DNA of 27,871 nt, taken from positions 1 through 27,871 of the forward strand of contig JAGBPV010000090.1 of assembly GCA_017633195.1 (NCBI GenBank), written 5' to 3'. This document shows positions 9,747 to 19,939 of the stretch, piece by piece (the first letter of the stretch is position 1; each line of letters opens with the position of its first letter). Source of the stretch: a bacterium (lineage in GTDB: Bacteria; Bacillota_I; Bacilli_A; Mycoplasmatales; Mycoplasmoidaceae). Made by a program: the position numbers and the translations under genes. The notes beneath the pieces were generated by a model, which saw only the letters and a program-made list of their open reading frames with translations, was not told the DNA's origin and did not search any database.

Positions 9747-9830
9747 TAGAAAAGTTATATAAATTTGTGTATAAAATTACACACCAACACGAGTTGCAAA
9801 AATGCAACCTTTGAGTTAGAAAGGATTTTT

Positions 9831-10157
9831 ATGAGTCAACAAGAATTAAGAATAAAGTTGTTCTCCTATGATGTAACCCTTCTTGACAATGCTGTTAAGA
9901 AAATTGTGGAAGTTGTAAAGAATTTAGCACCAATTAGTGGCCCAATTCCTTTACCAACAAAACGTGAAGTAATTACAATTTTGCGTTCTCCACATGTTAA
10001 TAAACAATCAAGAGAACAATTTGAAAAAATTACCCATTATCGTTTGATTGTATTAAAAGATGTTGATGCTAATGTTACAAGTAAATTAAATAGTATTAGC
10101 TTACCTTCTGGAGTACAAGTAAAAATTGATACAAATAAAAGCAAAAAGAATAAATAG
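9831..10157 (+). CDS. rpsJ: 30S ribosomal protein S10
   Basis: Component of the 30S head; in other bacteria also the transcription factor Nus[15 protein letters not shown] at the start and [25 protein letters not shown] in the middle are hallmark S10 sequence; 108 residues. I chose ATG 9831 because AAAGGA lies just upstream and the S10 family starts here; an in-frame ATG at 9765 would add 22 unrelated residues across the leader hairpin. First gene of the cluster. Confidence 0.95.
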   Translation: MSQQELRIKLFSYDVTLLDNAVKKIVEVVKNLAPISGPIPLPTKREVITILRSPHVNKQSREQFEKITHYRLIVLKDVDANVTSKLNSISLPSGVQVKIDTNKSKKNK

Positions 10158-10171
10158 GAAGGTACAAGTAA

Positions 10172-10993
10172 ATGAACACTAGAAAAAGTATTCTTGGTCG
10201 CAAGATTGGAATGACTAGGGTATTTGATAATAAAGGTATTTTAGTTCCAGCTACTGCGATTTATATTGAACCTAATTTAGTATTGGGTAATAAAACACAA
10301 GAAAAAGATGGTTATACTGCAACAGTTGTAGGAATTATTGATACAACTGAAAAGCACATTAATCGTCCACAAAAAGCAATGTTTAAAGATGAAAATGGTA
10401 ATTATCACTTTAAACATACTGTAAAAGAATTAAGAGATGTTACAGGATATAACAAATTTGACAATATTACTTTAGATATTTTTAATGTTGGAGATGTTGT
10501 TGATGTACAAGGTTTAACTAAAGGTAGAGGAACTACTGGTGCTATTAAACTTTGAAACTTTAAAATTGGTCCATTAGGACATGGAGCTGGATATCCTCAT
10601 AGATACAGTGGTTCTATTGCTATGGGTAGAGGGGGTAGTCAAGCCCAAAGAGTAACTAAAGGTAAGAAGATGGCTGGAAGATATGGTCATGAAACAGTTA
10701 CAATCCATAATTTAGAAATTATTGGTTTAGATCCAGTTACAAATATCTTATTAATTAAAGGTGCAGTTCCTGGTCCTTCAAAAGGAATTTTAAAAATAAG
10801 CAATGCTATTAAACCAAAAGTTGAACACTATGACTTTGTTGCTGCAAATCCAAATGCTAAAAAAGTTGATGAAAAAGAATTAAAGTCTGAAAGTCATGAA
10901 GCTGCAGAAGAACAAAGACAAGAAGAAGCTAAACCAGATAAAGTAGCACAAAAACAAGCAGAATTAGAAGCTGAAAAAGCTAAGAAAGAATAA
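10172..10993 (+). CDS. rplC: 50S ribosomal protein L3 with C-terminal extension
   Basis: An early-assembly 23S rRNA-binding protein. KSILGRKIGMTRVFD at the N-terminus and the loop GRGGSQAQRVTKGKKMAGRYGHETVT are typical L3, as is GAVPGPSKGILKI. The core ends near residue 215; the remaining ~58 residues are a Glu/Lys/Ala-rich, probably helical tail (KKVDEKELKSESHEAAEEQ and on). One TGA (10553-10555) is Trp. Total 273 residues against about 210 in most bacteria. Confidence 0.95.
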
Positions 10994-11013
10994 TTTATAG
11001 GAGGTATACATTT

Positions 11014-11655
11014 ATGAATAAAGAAATTAAAGTCTTTAATATTGATGGTGATTCAGTAAAAACTCTTAGTGTCAATCCTAAAATTATTGCTGATAAAGTA
11101 AAAAATCATGACATGTTCTTATCTATTGTTGCTGAAGAAGCAGGTAGAAGACAAGGAACAGCTTCAACCTTAACAAAAGGTGAAGTTAGAGGTGGTGGAA
11201 AAAAACCATATAGACAAAAACACACTGGTAATGCTAGACAAGGTTCAATAAGAAACCCTCATTATGTTGGTGGTGGAATTGCTTTTGGACCAAAACCAAA
11301 TCGTAATTATAAATTAGCAATTAATCGTTTGGTTCACAGAAGTGCATTAAAAAGTGCTTACACTCAAAGATTAAATGAAGATAAAATTGCAGGTCTTGTA
11401 GCAGATTTTGAATTTAAAGATATCTCAACAAAGAAAATTCAAGAAATGTTAAATAAGATTAATGAAAATGCAAAGAAAATTCTTGTTATTTTAAGTGAAG
11501 AAACTAAAAATATTAACTTCTTATTATCTGCAAGAAATATTCATAATCTAACTGCAAAAATTTGAGATAAAGTTTCAGTTCGTGATCTTTTAAATAATGA
11601 TCAAATCTTAATTCAAGTTGATGCAATTGATAAGATAGCTGGGGTATTAGAATAA
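11014..11655 (+). CDS. rplD: 50S ribosomal protein L4
   Basis: Lines the peptide exit tunnel; in E. coli it also represses the S10 operon, which cannot be shown here. The loop region TKGEVRGGGKKPYRQKHTGNARQGS and the following block are diagnostic. A strong AGGAGGT (10999-11005) lies eight bases upstream. One TGA is Trp; 213 residues, normal length. Stop and next start overlap (TAATG). Confidence 0.95.
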
Positions 11656-12056
11656 TGACAAATACAATGACTAGTGTAATTTTAAAACCTGTTTTTACAG
11701 AAAAAAGTGAAGCTTTAAAGTATGCAGATAAAAAGAAATATTATTTCTTAGTTAATATTGATGCAAATAAAGCTGAAATTAGAAATGCTTTTATGTCTAT
11801 TTATTTAACTGAACCAGAAGCTATTAATATCATTAGAAGAAAACCTGTATGAGTAAGAACAGGAACAAGACATCCTGGTTTTAGTAAAGCAAAGAAAATT
11901 GCAATTATTACTTTACCAAAAGGTATTTCTTTAGCAATGACTGATGAAGAAGTTAAAGAAGACAAGAAAGAACAAAAAGTTGAAAAGAAACAAATGACTT
12001 CAACAAGAAAAGTTATTTCTAATGATGATGAATCAAAGAAAGAAGAAAGTAAATAA
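11655..12056 (+). CDS. rplW: 50S ribosomal protein L23 with C-terminal extension
   Basis: Sits at the tunnel exit and docks SRP and trigger factor. [19 protein letters not shown] and NKAEIRNAF are typical L23. The core ends near residue 95; a tail of about 35 Lys/Glu-rich residues follows, total 133 residues. One TGA (11850-11852, in KPVWVRTG) is Trp. It starts in a one-base overlap with the rplD stop, so translation is probably coupled. Confidence 0.93.
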
Positions 12057-12067
12057 GGAGAAGTACT

Positions 12068-12904
12068 ATGGCTATTAAAAGAGTTGTTTATCGTAGTAGT
12101 GGTAAAAGAACAAGAATTTTAGTTGATTACAAATCCTTATTAACACAAACTAAACCTGAAAAATCATTATTACAACCTTTAAAGAAAAATGCAGGTAGAA
12201 ATAACCAAGGAAGAATTACTACAAGACACCAAGGAAATGGTGCAAAACGTTTATATAGAATTATTGATTTTAAACGTAATAAAGATAATATTCCAGCAAC
12301 AGTTAAAACAATTGAATATGATCCAAATAGAAGTTGTTTCATTTCTTTAATTGCTTACAATGATGGAGAAAAAAGATACATTATTGCAGCAAAAGATATG
12401 AAGGTTGGAGACAAGATTTTATCTGGTGATAAAGTTGATATCAAACCAGGTAATTGTACTGCATTAAAAAATATTCCAGTAGGTACATTTATTCACAACA
12501 TTGAATATTTTCCAAACAAAGGCGGACAAATTGTAAGAAGTGCTGGAACAGCTGCACAAATTCTTGGTACTGATGAAGAAGGTAAATACATTTTATTAAA
12601 ATTACCAAGTGGTGAAACTAGAAAATTCTCTCCAGACTGTAAAGCAACAATTGGTTATGTTTCAAATGAAGATCATAACCTTGAAGTAATTGGTAAAGCA
12701 GGGATTAATCGTCACAAAGGTATTAGACCTACAGTTCGTGGTTCTGCAATGAACCCTAATGATCACCCACATGGTGGAGGAGAAGGTAGACAACCAGTTG
12801 GTAGAGATGCTCCAAGAACACCATGAGGTAAAAGACACATGGGTGTTAAAACAAGAAAAACAAAGAAAGCTAGTTCAGCTTTAATTGCAAAAAGAAGAAA
12901 GTAG
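12068..12904 (+). CDS. rplB: 50S ribosomal protein L2
   Basis: A core 23S-binding protein near the peptidyl-transferase centre. Diagnostic sequence includes [41 protein letters not shown], and the C-terminal [19 protein letters not shown] block holding the conserved histidine. A TGA in the 'PWG' motif is Trp. At 278 residues it is normal length and has no tail, unlike several neighbours. AAGGAG precedes the ATG by seven bases. Confidence 0.97.
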
Positions 12905-12915
12905 GAGAAAGATAA

Positions 12916-13209
12916 ATGTCTAGAAGTAGTTCAAAAGGTCTTTTTGTAGAAAAAAGTTTATTAAAAAAAGTACTTGCTAATAATGCATCTCAAAGAAAAA
13001 AAGAAATAAAAACTTGATCTAGAGAAAGTACTATTTATCCAGAATTTGTTGGAAATACATTCTTAGTACATAATGGAAAATTATTTATTAAAGTTTATTG
13101 TACTGAGGAAATGGTTGGTAGAAAATTAGGAGAGTTTGCTCCTACAAGAACCTTCAAAGTTCACTCATCTAACAGAAAAGCAGAAGATGCTAAGAAGGAG
13201 AATGCATAG
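12916..13209 (+). CDS. rpsS: 30S ribosomal protein S19
   Basis: A 30S head protein touching the 50S subunit through bridge B1a. Translated directly: [20 protein letters not shown], then [23 protein letters not shown] and [16 protein letters not shown], all S19 signatures. A single TGA (Trp in KTWSR) splits it in the standard code. 97 residues, normal. It begins 11 bases after rplB, with TAGGAGAAA just upstream. Confidence 0.95.
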
Positions 13210-13212
13210 TTT

Positions 13213-13890
13213 ATGATTAGTAAAGCCATTCAAAGAAATATACATATAAGTTCAAGAAAAGCAGGATTAATTTGTGATCTTATAAGAATGAAGAGAGTTG
13301 ATTATGCTATTGCTCAATTAGAAAATATTGATCACAAAGCTTCACAAATTACACTAAAACTTTTAAAATCTGCTATTGCTAATGCTACTAACAACCATAG
13401 AATGAATGCTGCAAAACTTTATATTTTAAGTATTGTTGCAAATCAAGGACCAACATTAAAAAGAGTTTTACCAAGAGCTAAAGGTAGTGCTAACACTATT
13501 AGAAAAAGATCTACTCATTTAGAAATTATTCTTTCAGATGATGAAAAAGATCGTTTAATGCAAAAAGAATCTTACAAAAAGCATAATAAGTATAATGACT
13601 TGATTCATGGTAAATTAGATGAAAATTCACGTAAAAATTTACGTATGACTAGAAAATTACAAATGCTTAAAGAAGAAGAAACAAGTCAAAAGAAAAAAGA
13701 TAAATCATTCTTGAGTGATAATAGTGAATCAGCAATTTATACTAAAGAAGAATTTAATGAAGTTGTAATTAAAGATGATGACAAAAAGAAAACTAAAAAA
13801 TCATCGTCAACACCAAAAGTAAAGAAAGAAAAAGCAGATAATAAACAAACAGAAAAAAAAGAAAAAGAAACAAAGAAAGGAAAGAAATAA
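13213..13890 (+). CDS. rplV: 50S ribosomal protein L22 with long C-terminal extension
   Basis: L22 lines the exit tunnel. The core spans roughly residues 1-110 (ISSRKAGLICDLIR, LKSAIANATNNH, TLKRVLPRAKGSANTIRKRSTHLEI). It is followed by about 115 residues rich in Lys, Glu, Asp and Ser, ending in a KKEKADNKQTEKKEKETKKG stretch, so the 225-residue protein is about twice the usual length. The tail is probably disordered and would lie at the ribosome surface. AAGGAG is at 13195-13200. Confidence 0.95.
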   Translation: MISKAIQRNIHISSRKAGLICDLIRMKRVDYAIAQLENIDHKASQITLKLLKSAIANATNNHRMNAAKLYILSIVANQGPTLKRVLPRAKGSANTIRKRSTHLEIILSDDEKDRLMQKESYKKHNKYNDLIHGKLDENSRKNLRMTRKLQMLKEEETSQKKKDKSFLSDNSESAIYTKEEFNEVVIKDDDKKKTKKSSSTPKVKKEKADNKQTEKKEKETKKGKK

Positions 13891-13893
13891 AAT

Positions 13894-14754
13894 ATGGGTC
13901 AAAAAGTAAATCCAAATGGATATAGATTTGGTATTAATCGTAATTGAATCTCACGTTGAATTGCAAAAGATAATAAACAAACAGCAATTTGATTAGTGCA
14001 AGATGAAAAGATTCGTGATTTGTTTGTTTCTAAATTTCCTAAAGCTTTAATTGATCGTGTTGAAATTGAAAGAAAGAATCTTACAATTGACATTTTTGTA
14101 TATTCTGCTCAACCTGGTGTAATTAATGGATTAATTGATGAAAAGAAAGCAGAATTAACTTTATCAATTAACAAAATTGTTGGTAGAAAAATTAAAGTAA
14201 ATATTGTAATAATTAGTGTTGAAAATCCTAATTTAAGTGCAAGAATTATTGCTAGAGAAATTGCTGATGCTATTGAAAGCCGTGTTTCATTTAGAATTGC
14301 ACAAAAACAAGCAGTTAGAAAAGTAATGAGAAATGGTGCTTATGGTATTAAAACTAGTGTTAGTGGTAGACTTGGTGGAACTGATATAGCAAGAACTGAA
14401 GGATATTTAGAAGGAAATGTTCCTTTATCTACTTTAAGAGCAGATATTGATTATGTTTTAGAACTTGCTAGAACTACATATGGTGTAATTGGTGTTAAGG
14501 TTTGAATCAATCGTGGTAATAGATTTGGTGGCATTTATGCTAAAACTGAATACAAAAAAGTTGCTACAAGATTTAGTAATGATGATAATTCAGCAAGAAA
14601 AAATAAAAAAAGACCACCAAATGCTCAAAATAAAACTGTTCAAGAAAGTGCTTATAAGTCACACAAAAACCAAACACTAAATAAAACCATTAGTAAAGAA
14701 AATCAACCTGAACCAAAAGCATTAGAAGTTAAGCAAGAAAACAGAGGTGAATAA
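13894..14754 (+). CDS. rpsC: 30S ribosomal protein S3 with C-terminal extension
   Basis: Forms part of the mRNA entry channel. [22 protein letters not shown] is the classic S3 start (two of its Trp codons are TGA). A KH-type region and FRIAQKQAVRKVMRNGAYGIKTSVSGRLGGTDIARTE follow, with VWINRGNRFGGIY near the core end. About 70 hydrophilic residues are then added (total 286 against about 210-230). The tail is Asn/Lys/Gln-rich. ATG 13894 is preceded by AAAGGA. Confidence 0.95.
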
Positions 14755-14756
14755 AG

Positions 14757-15182
14757 ATGTTACAACCAAAACGTGTTAAGCACAGAAAAATGCACCGTAT
14801 TAAATATGAAGGTCATGTAAAAGGAAATTCATATATTGCATATGGACAATATGGAATCGTTGCTAATGAAGGTGCTTGAATAACTGATCGTCAAATTGAA
14901 GCAGCCAGAGTTGCAATTTCTAGAAATTTAGGTAAAACTGGAAAAATGTGAATTCGTATTTTTCCACAAATGTCAAAAACAAAGAAACCTTTAGAAGTTC
15001 GTATGGGTTCTGGTAAAGGTAATCCTGAATTTTGAGTAGCAGTTGTAAAAAAAGGAACAATTATGTTTGAAGTAACAGGAATTGATAAAGAAACTGCTTA
15101 CAAGGCATTTTATGCAGCAGGAAACAAATTACCAATTACTTGAAAGTTCATAGAAAAAGGAGTTGCAAATGACAGTAAATAA
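14757..15182 (+). CDS. rplP: 50S ribosomal protein L16
   Basis: Organises the A-site region of 23S rRNA. Sequence [68 protein letters not shown] matches L16 throughout; 141 residues. Several Trp codons are TGA. A good GAGGTGA (14744-14750) overlaps the end of rpsC. Its last 14 bases overlap rpmC. Confidence 0.95.
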
Positions 15183-15477
15183 GGATTTTAAAACTAAGAG
15201 CGATCAAGAATTAATTGAAATAGTTAAAAAATTAAGAATTAAACTACTTGAATATCGTTTTAAAAATGCAACTGGTGAATTTGATAAACCTCATCAAATC
15301 CGTTTCGCAAGAAGATCTTTAGCACAAGTTCTAACAATTCTTAGAGAAAGAAATATTAAAATTGCTCATCTTCAATTAGATAAATTAAATACTTTAAATA
15401 ATGAAAAATCTTTCTTTAAAGCAACTAAAGATAATGCAGTTTCAGCAACTAAAAAAGAAAGTGAGGATAAAAAATAA
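15169..15477 (+). CDS. rpmC: 50S ribosomal protein L29 with C-terminal extension
   Basis: A small helical protein at the tunnel exit. [23 protein letters not shown], then [35 protein letters not shown] is typical L29. I chose ATG 15169, six bases after AAAAAGGAG, over the in-frame TTG at 15163. The core ends near residue 66, leaving about 35 extra residues (102 in total). It starts inside rplP and ends in a one-base overlap with rpsQ. Confidence 0.93.
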   Translation: MTVNKDFKTKSDQELIEIVKKLRIKLLEYRFKNATGEFDKPHQIRFARRSLAQVLTILRERNIKIAHLQLDKLNTLNNEKSFFKATKDNAVSATKKESEDKK

Positions 15478-15749
15478 TGGTTGAATCAATGAATAAAGAA
15501 CGTGGAAACAGAAAAACCTTAATGGGAATTGTTGTTAGTGATGTTAATGATAAGACAATTATTGTTAAGGTTGAAAGAAAAAGCAAACATCCTCTTTATA
15601 AAAAATTAGTTATTTCTCACAAAAAATACCATGCACATGATGAAAAAAATGAAGCAGGTATTGGTGATAAAGTAGAAATTGCTGAAACAAGACCAATGAG
15701 TGCAACTAAGCATTGAAGATTAGTTAAAATTATTGAAAAAGCAAAATAA
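15477..15749 (+). CDS. rpsQ: 30S ribosomal protein S17
   Basis: An early 30S assembly protein with an OB fold. [45 protein letters not shown] and [28 protein letters not shown] are diagnostic. One TGA is Trp; 90 residues. ATG 15477 overlaps the rpmC stop; an in-frame ATG at 15489 would trim four residues. A GAGG site lies about a dozen bases upstream. Confidence 0.94.
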
Positions 15750-15785
15750 TAACCCAAAATAGCAAAATAGAAAGGAAAAAAGAAT

Positions 15786-16154
15786 ATGATCTCATTCATG
15801 TCAAGATTAGTAGTAGCTGATAATACAGGTGCTCAAATTGTTCAAGTTTTTAAAATTCTTGGTGGTACTAGACATCACTATGCTCATATTGGGGATATTG
15901 TAGAAGTTTCAGTAAAAAAAGCAATTCCAAATTCTGGAGTAAGTAAACACCAAGTTTTAAAAGCTGTTATTGTAAGAACCAAAAAACCAATTTATAGAAA
16001 ATCAGGTAATTCTATTAAGTTTGATGAAAACGCTTGTGTAATTATCAAAGAAGATAAAAGTCCAAGAGGTACAAGAATTTTTGGACCTGTTACCAGAGAA
16101 TTAAGAGATAAGGGCTTTAATAAAATTACTTCTCTAGCTGAAGAAGTATTATAA
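15786..16154 (+). CDS. rplN: 50S ribosomal protein L14
   Basis: Forms intersubunit bridges with 16S r[31 protein letters not shown] at the start and [43 protein letters not shown] at the end are near-consensus; 122 residues, the universal length, which supports the first ATG. AGAAAGGA is 13-16 bases upstream. The 36-base gap from rpsQ is one of the longer ones within the cluster and contains no clear signal. Confidence 0.96.
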   Translation: MISFMSRLVVADNTGAQIVQVFKILGGTRHHYAHIGDIVEVSVKKAIPNSGVSKHQVLKAVIVRTKKPIYRKSGNSIKFDENACVIIKEDKSPRGTRIFGPVTRELRDKGFNKITSLAEEVL

Positions 16155-16169
16155 GGAGAAAAGTAATTT

Positions 16170-16499
16170 ATGAAAAGAATTAGATTAGGTGATAAGGTTC
16201 GTGTTATCTCAGGTAAATATAAAGGTGTTGATGGTGCAGTTATTGCTGTTAATCATAAAGAAAACACTGTAACAGTTGAAAATGTAAATCTTGCTAAAAA
16301 ACACCAAAAAAGAAGTCAAAAAGTTTCAGAAAGCAAGATTGTTCAAGTTAATTTGCCAATTGATGTATCAAATGTTGCAGTATTAGATGAAAAAAATCAT
16401 AATACTCCAACTAAAGTAAAATATACATTAAATAAACAAAACAAGAAAATTAGAGTTGCTAGAAAATCTGGTAATGAAATTATCTTTAAAAAGAAATAA
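16170..16499 (+). CDS. rplX: 50S ribosomal protein L24
   Basis: One of the two proteins that start 50S assembly. [43 protein letters not shown] is the KOW-motif region; 109 residues, normal. A good AAGGAG lies upstream of the ATG, and another at 16497-16503 serves the following rplE. Confidence 0.95.
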   Translation: MKRIRLGDKVRVISGKYKGVDGAVIAVNHKENTVTVENVNLAKKHQKRSQKVSESKIVQVNLPIDVSNVAVLDEKNHNTPTKVKYTLNKQNKKIRVARKSGNEIIFKKK

Positions 16500-16513
16500 G
16501 GAGGAATATAAAA

Positions 16514-17068
16514 ATGAATGAATTAAAACAAAGATATCAAAAAGATATTGTTCCAAAATTAATGAAAACTTTCTCCTTTAAATCAGTAATGCAAGTTCCT
16601 AAAATTGAAAAGATTGTTTTAAATATGGGAATTGGTGATGCTACAAGTGATAGCAAATTATTAGAACTTGGTTTTCATGAACTTGAATTAATTGCTGGAC
16701 AAAAACCAGTTAAAACTAAAGCAAAAAAATCAATTGCAACTTTCAAACTTCGTCAAGGTCAAGAAATTGGTGCAAAAGTTACATTACGTGGTGATAAAAT
16801 GTGAGCTTTCTTAGAAAGATTAATTAATGTTGCGTTGCCAAGAGTAAGAGACTTTAAAGGTTTAGCAAATAGAGGTTTTGATCATCATGGTAATTACACA
16901 TTAGGAATTCAAGAACAAATTATCTTTCCAGAAATTAATTATGATGATGTAAAAAAGATTCGTGGATTTGATGTTTCAATTATAACAAGTGTAGATAGTG
17001 ACGAACAAGCAAGAAAATTGTTAAGAGAAGTTGGATTACCACTAGTAAAAATTAAAGGAGAAGAATAA
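16514..17068 (+). CDS. rplE: 50S ribosomal protein L5
   Basis: Binds 5S rRNA in the central protuberance together with L18. [20 protein letters not shown], the block [51 protein letters not shown], and [29 protein letters not shown] identify it. One TGA (Trp in KMWAFLERL) interrupts the standard-code frame. 184 residues. It overlaps rpsZ by one base (TAATG). Confidence 0.96.
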
Positions 17069-17253
17069 TGGCTAAGAAATCCTTAATTGTAAAAGCACAA
17101 CGTGTTCCTAAATATAAAACTAGAGCATATACAAGATGTGTAAGATGTGGAAGACCACATGCTGTTATTAGAAAATATGGTTTATGCAGATTATGTTTTA
17201 GAGACCTAGCACACAAAGGTGCAATTCCTGGTGTTAAAAAAGCTTCATGATAA
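17068..17253 (+). CDS. rpsZ: 30S ribosomal protein S14, zinc-binding (type Z)
   Basis: A short, 61-residue S14 of the zinc type: two CxxC motifs (CVRCGRPH and [10 protein letters not shown]) and the ending IPGVKKASW, with the final Trp encoded by TGA directly before [19 protein letters not shown] is the family signature. No duplicate zinc-free S14 is seen in the window. Its start overlaps the rplE stop. Confidence 0.96.
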
Positions 17254-17281
17254 GAAAGAATAAGATAGGAGTATATAGTAT

Positions 17282-17680
17282 ATGACAAATGATCCAGTAG
17301 CTGAATTAATTACTAAAATCAAAACAGCAACTAGTGCCAAAAAACCTGAAGTACTTTTAGATTATTCTAATTTAAAAAAAGATATTCTTCAAGTGCTTAA
17401 AGATGAAGGTTACATCACGGATTTTGAAATTAAATTTGATGATGAACACAAAAAAGGAGAAATAAAGATTACTTTAAAATATAAGAATAATATTTCTTCT
17501 ATTGAAAATATGAGACAAATCTCAAAACCAGGATTAAGAGTTTATAGTGAATACAAAAAAATTCCAAAAGTTTTAAATGGTTTAGGAACAACTATTGTTT
17601 CAACAAGTTTAGGTGTAATGACAGATAAGCAAGCAAGAAAAGCAAAAGTTGGTGGAGAAATTCTTGCTTATGTTTGATAA
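17282..17680 (+). CDS. rpsH: 30S ribosomal protein S8
   Basis: A central-domain 16S-binding protein that in E. coli represses the spc operon. MTNDPVAELITKIKTATSAKK, then [53 protein letters not shown]; the terminal Trp is TGA followed by TAA. 132 residues, normal. TAGGAG lies upstream. Confidence 0.96.
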
Positions 17681-17698
17681 GTAAATAGGAGAATAAAG

Positions 17699-18253
17699 AT
17701 GTCAAGAATTGGTAAAAGAATATTAGAAATTCCAAGTGGATTAAGTATTAGTTATGACAATGATACTATTCTTATCAAAAATGCAAAAGATTCACTAAAA
17801 GTTCATGCACCTAAAGAACATTTTGAAATTAAAATTAATGATAATAAATTTAGTGTTTTTGCAAAAGATGAATTAAAACAAACACAAATGATGCATGGTA
17901 CTATTAACGCATTAGTACATAATGCTATTCTTGGTTTAACAAAAGGATGTATGAAACAACTAAAAATTGTTGGAGTTGGATACAAAGCTAGTGTTGCTGG
18001 TGATAAATTAACCCTTAACTTAGGATATAGTAAACCAGTAATTATGCAAATTCCACAAGGAATTAAAGTTGAAGCAAAAATTCCAACTGAATTAACAATT
18101 AGTGGTTTTGATAAAGAAGAAGTTGGACAATTTGCTGCAGAAGTAAGATCAAAAAGACCTCCTGAACCTTATAAAGGAAAAGGTGTGATGTATGCTGATG
18201 AAATTATTCAAAGAAAAGTTGGTAAAACTGCTGAAGGTTCAAAAGGTAAATAA
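17699..18253 (+). CDS. rplF: 50S ribosomal protein L6
   Basis: Lies near the sarcin-ricin loop. MSRIGKRILEIPSGLSI, GVGYKASVAGDKLTLNLGYSKPV and the C-terminal VRSKRPPEPYKGKGVMYADEIIQRKVGKT are diagnostic; 184 residues, normal. It contains no TGA codon. AGGAG at 17687-17691 serves the start. Confidence 0.96.
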   Translation: MSRIGKRILEIPSGLSISYDNDTILIKNAKDSLKVHAPKEHFEIKINDNKFSVFAKDELKQTQMMHGTINALVHNAILGLTKGCMKQLKIVGVGYKASVAGDKLTLNLGYSKPVIMQIPQGIKVEAKIPTELTISGFDKEEVGQFAAEVRSKRPPEPYKGKGVMYADEIIQRKVGKTAEGSKGK

Positions 18254-18272
18254 TTTTAAAGGAGTTTAATAT

Positions 18273-18635
18273 ATGAAACATATTAATATAAGTAGAAATA
18301 ATCAAAGAAAAATTAGAAGTAAAAGAATTAGAAATAAAGTAATTTTTGACCAACAACCTATTAACTTTGAAATTATTGTAAATAAAACTGATAAACACCT
18401 TTATGCACAATTAGTAGACTTAAGTAAAGGAGTTACTTTATTTAGTGTATCTACATTAACCTTAAAATTACCAAAGAAGAATAAAGAAGCAGCAAAACAA
18501 ATTGGTACTGAATTTGCTAAAAAAGCACTTGCTAATAATATTAAAGAAGTTAGATTTAATAGAAATGGTTTTGTTTACCATGGTTTAATTCAAGTATTAG
18601 CTGATGCTTGTAGAGAAAATGGACTTAAATTTTAA
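18273..18635 (+). CDS. rplR: 50S ribosomal protein L18
   Basis: Binds 5S rRNA and is, in Bacillus, the cofactor for RNase M5, whose gene rnmV is also in this window. RKIRSKRIRNKVIF, HLYAQLVDLSKGVTLFSVSTL, AKKALANNIKEVRFNRNGFVYHGLIQVLADACRENGLKF match L18; 120 residues, normal. AAAGGAG precedes the start. Confidence 0.95.
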   Translation: MKHINISRNNQRKIRSKRIRNKVIFDQQPINFEIIVNKTDKHLYAQLVDLSKGVTLFSVSTLTLKLPKKNKEAAKQIGTEFAKKALANNIKEVRFNRNGFVYHGLIQVLADACRENGLKF

Positions 18636-18656
18636 TTAAATAAGGAGCAATATATT

Positions 18657-19430
18657 ATGGCAGAAAATAAAGAAGTAAGCACACCATCAAATACACCTAA
18701 TAAAGAATTTAATAAGAGTTTTGTAGCAAAAAAAGAACATACAAATAATTTTAATAAATTTAACAAACAAGAAAACCACAACAATAATCAACAAAAACAT
18801 CCTTTTGACAAAAATAAAAAACCTTTTGTAAAAAAAGATAATAACACCAACAAAGATTCTAAAACAGTTGAAACTGAAAACAATAGTGAAAACAAGGTTA
18901 AAAAAGAATTTAAACCAAAGGTTAAGTTTAGAAATCCAAGAAAAGAAACTACATCTTTAGTAGAAAAAGTAATTGAAATTAAAAGAATTTCTAAAACTAC
19001 AAAAGGTGGAAGAAGACTAAGATTTAGTGCATTAGTAGTAATTGGAGATAAAAAAGGAACAGTTGGATATGGTTTAGCAAAAGCTAATGAAGTTCCAGAT
19101 GCACTAAAAAAAGCAATTAAAAAAGCACAAAATAACTTAATTAAAGTAAAAATGACTAGAGCAGGAAGTTTATACCATGAAGTAACTGGACACAGTTCTA
19201 GTGGTGAAGTTTTATTAAAACCTGCACCAGAAGGTACTGGTATTATTGCTGGTGGTCCAATTCGTGCTGTTATTGAATTAGCTGGATATAGTGATATTTA
19301 TTCAAAAAATAAAGGAACAAATTCTTCAATCAACATGGTTCGTGCAACCATTAATGGTTTATTAATGCAAAAAACATTAAAAGATGTTGCTAATGCAAGA
19401 GATATTCCAGTAAGTAAATTATTTCATTAA
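18657..19430 (+). CDS. rpsE: 30S ribosomal protein S5 with long N-terminal extension
   Basis: S5 acts in decoding fidelity and mRNA entry. The conserved part begins near residue 100 ([70 protein letters not shown]) and runs to the end. The first ~98 residues are an Asn/Lys/His/Gln-rich low-complexity segment. The only start with AAGGAG is ATG 18657, so the extension is likely translated. Total 257 residues against about 165. No rpmD (L30) lies between this gene and rplO, as in other mollicutes. Confidence 0.95.
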   Translation: MAENKEVSTPSNTPNKEFNKSFVAKKEHTNNFNKFNKQENHNNNQQKHPFDKNKKPFVKKDNNTNKDSKTVETENNSENKVKKEFKPKVKFRNPRKETTSLVEKVIEIKRISKTTKGGRRLRFSALVVIGDKKGTVGYGLAKANEVPDALKKAIKKAQNNLIKVKMTRAGSLYHEVTGHSSSGEVLLKPAPEGTGIIAGGPIRAVIELAGYSDIYSKNKGTNSSINMVRATINGLLMQKTLKDVANARDIPVSKLFH

Positions 19431-19447
19431 TATCAAGGAGAAAGAAC

Positions 19448-19939
19448 ATGGAATTAAATACATTAAAATATGCATATAAATCTCGTGGTCACAAAACTAA
19501 GACTTATGGAAGAGGAAAAGGTTCTGGAATTGGTGGAACTTCAACAAGAGGTAATAATGGTCAACACCAAAGAAAATCAGGTAATACAAGACCAGGATTT
19601 GAAGGCGGACAAACTCCAATTTATCGTAGATTACCAAAAGTAGGTTTTGTAAATCAAAATAAAAAAGATTATCATGAAATTAATTTAAAAGAATTAGTTA
19701 TTATTCCTGAATTAAAAGATATTAATTTACAAACTTTAAAAGAATATAGATTTTTACCAAAAAGTGCTAGATCATTTAAAGTTATTGGTAATGACAAATT
19801 GCAAACTAAATTAAATGTAACATGTAATTTTATTTCCAAACAAGCAAAAGAACAAATTGAACAAGCTGGTGGAACTGTAACAATTATTGAACTATCAAAA
19901 AAACAAGTTAAAACATCACCAAAGAAACTTGTTAAATAA
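19448..19939 (+). CDS. rplO: 50S ribosomal protein L15
   Basis: Late 50S assembly protein. The Gly/Arg-rich start (KTYGRGKGSGIGGTSTRGNNGQ) and GFEGGQTPIYRRLPKVGF are typical; the C-terminal half ends LNVTCNFISKQAKEQIEQAGGTVTIIEL. 163 residues, slightly longer than usual because of a short basic tail. AAGGAG at 19435-19440. Confidence 0.95.
   Translation: MELNTLKYAYKSRGHKTKTYGRGKGSGIGGTSTRGNNGQHQRKSGNTRPGFEGGQTPIYRRLPKVGFVNQNKKDYHEINLKELVIIPELKDINLQTLKEYRFLPKSARSFKVIGNDKLQTKLNVTCNFISKQAKEQIEQAGGTVTIIELSKKQVKTSPKKLVK

Noticed and set aside
9765..9830. An in-frame ATG at 9765 would extend S10 by 22 residues.
   Set aside because: The added sequence does not resemble S10, crosses the leader hairpin, and ATG 9831 has an AAAGGA site at the right distance.
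12127..12342. Several minus-strand frames of 60-90 codons inside ribosomal-protein genes and secY.
   Set aside because: They are shadows of strongly conserved plus-strand genes, with no ribosome-binding sites or recognisable sequence.
15163..15168. TTG at 15163 as the start of L29.
   Set aside because: It abuts the GGAG site with no spacer; ATG 15169 has proper spacing and matches the family start.
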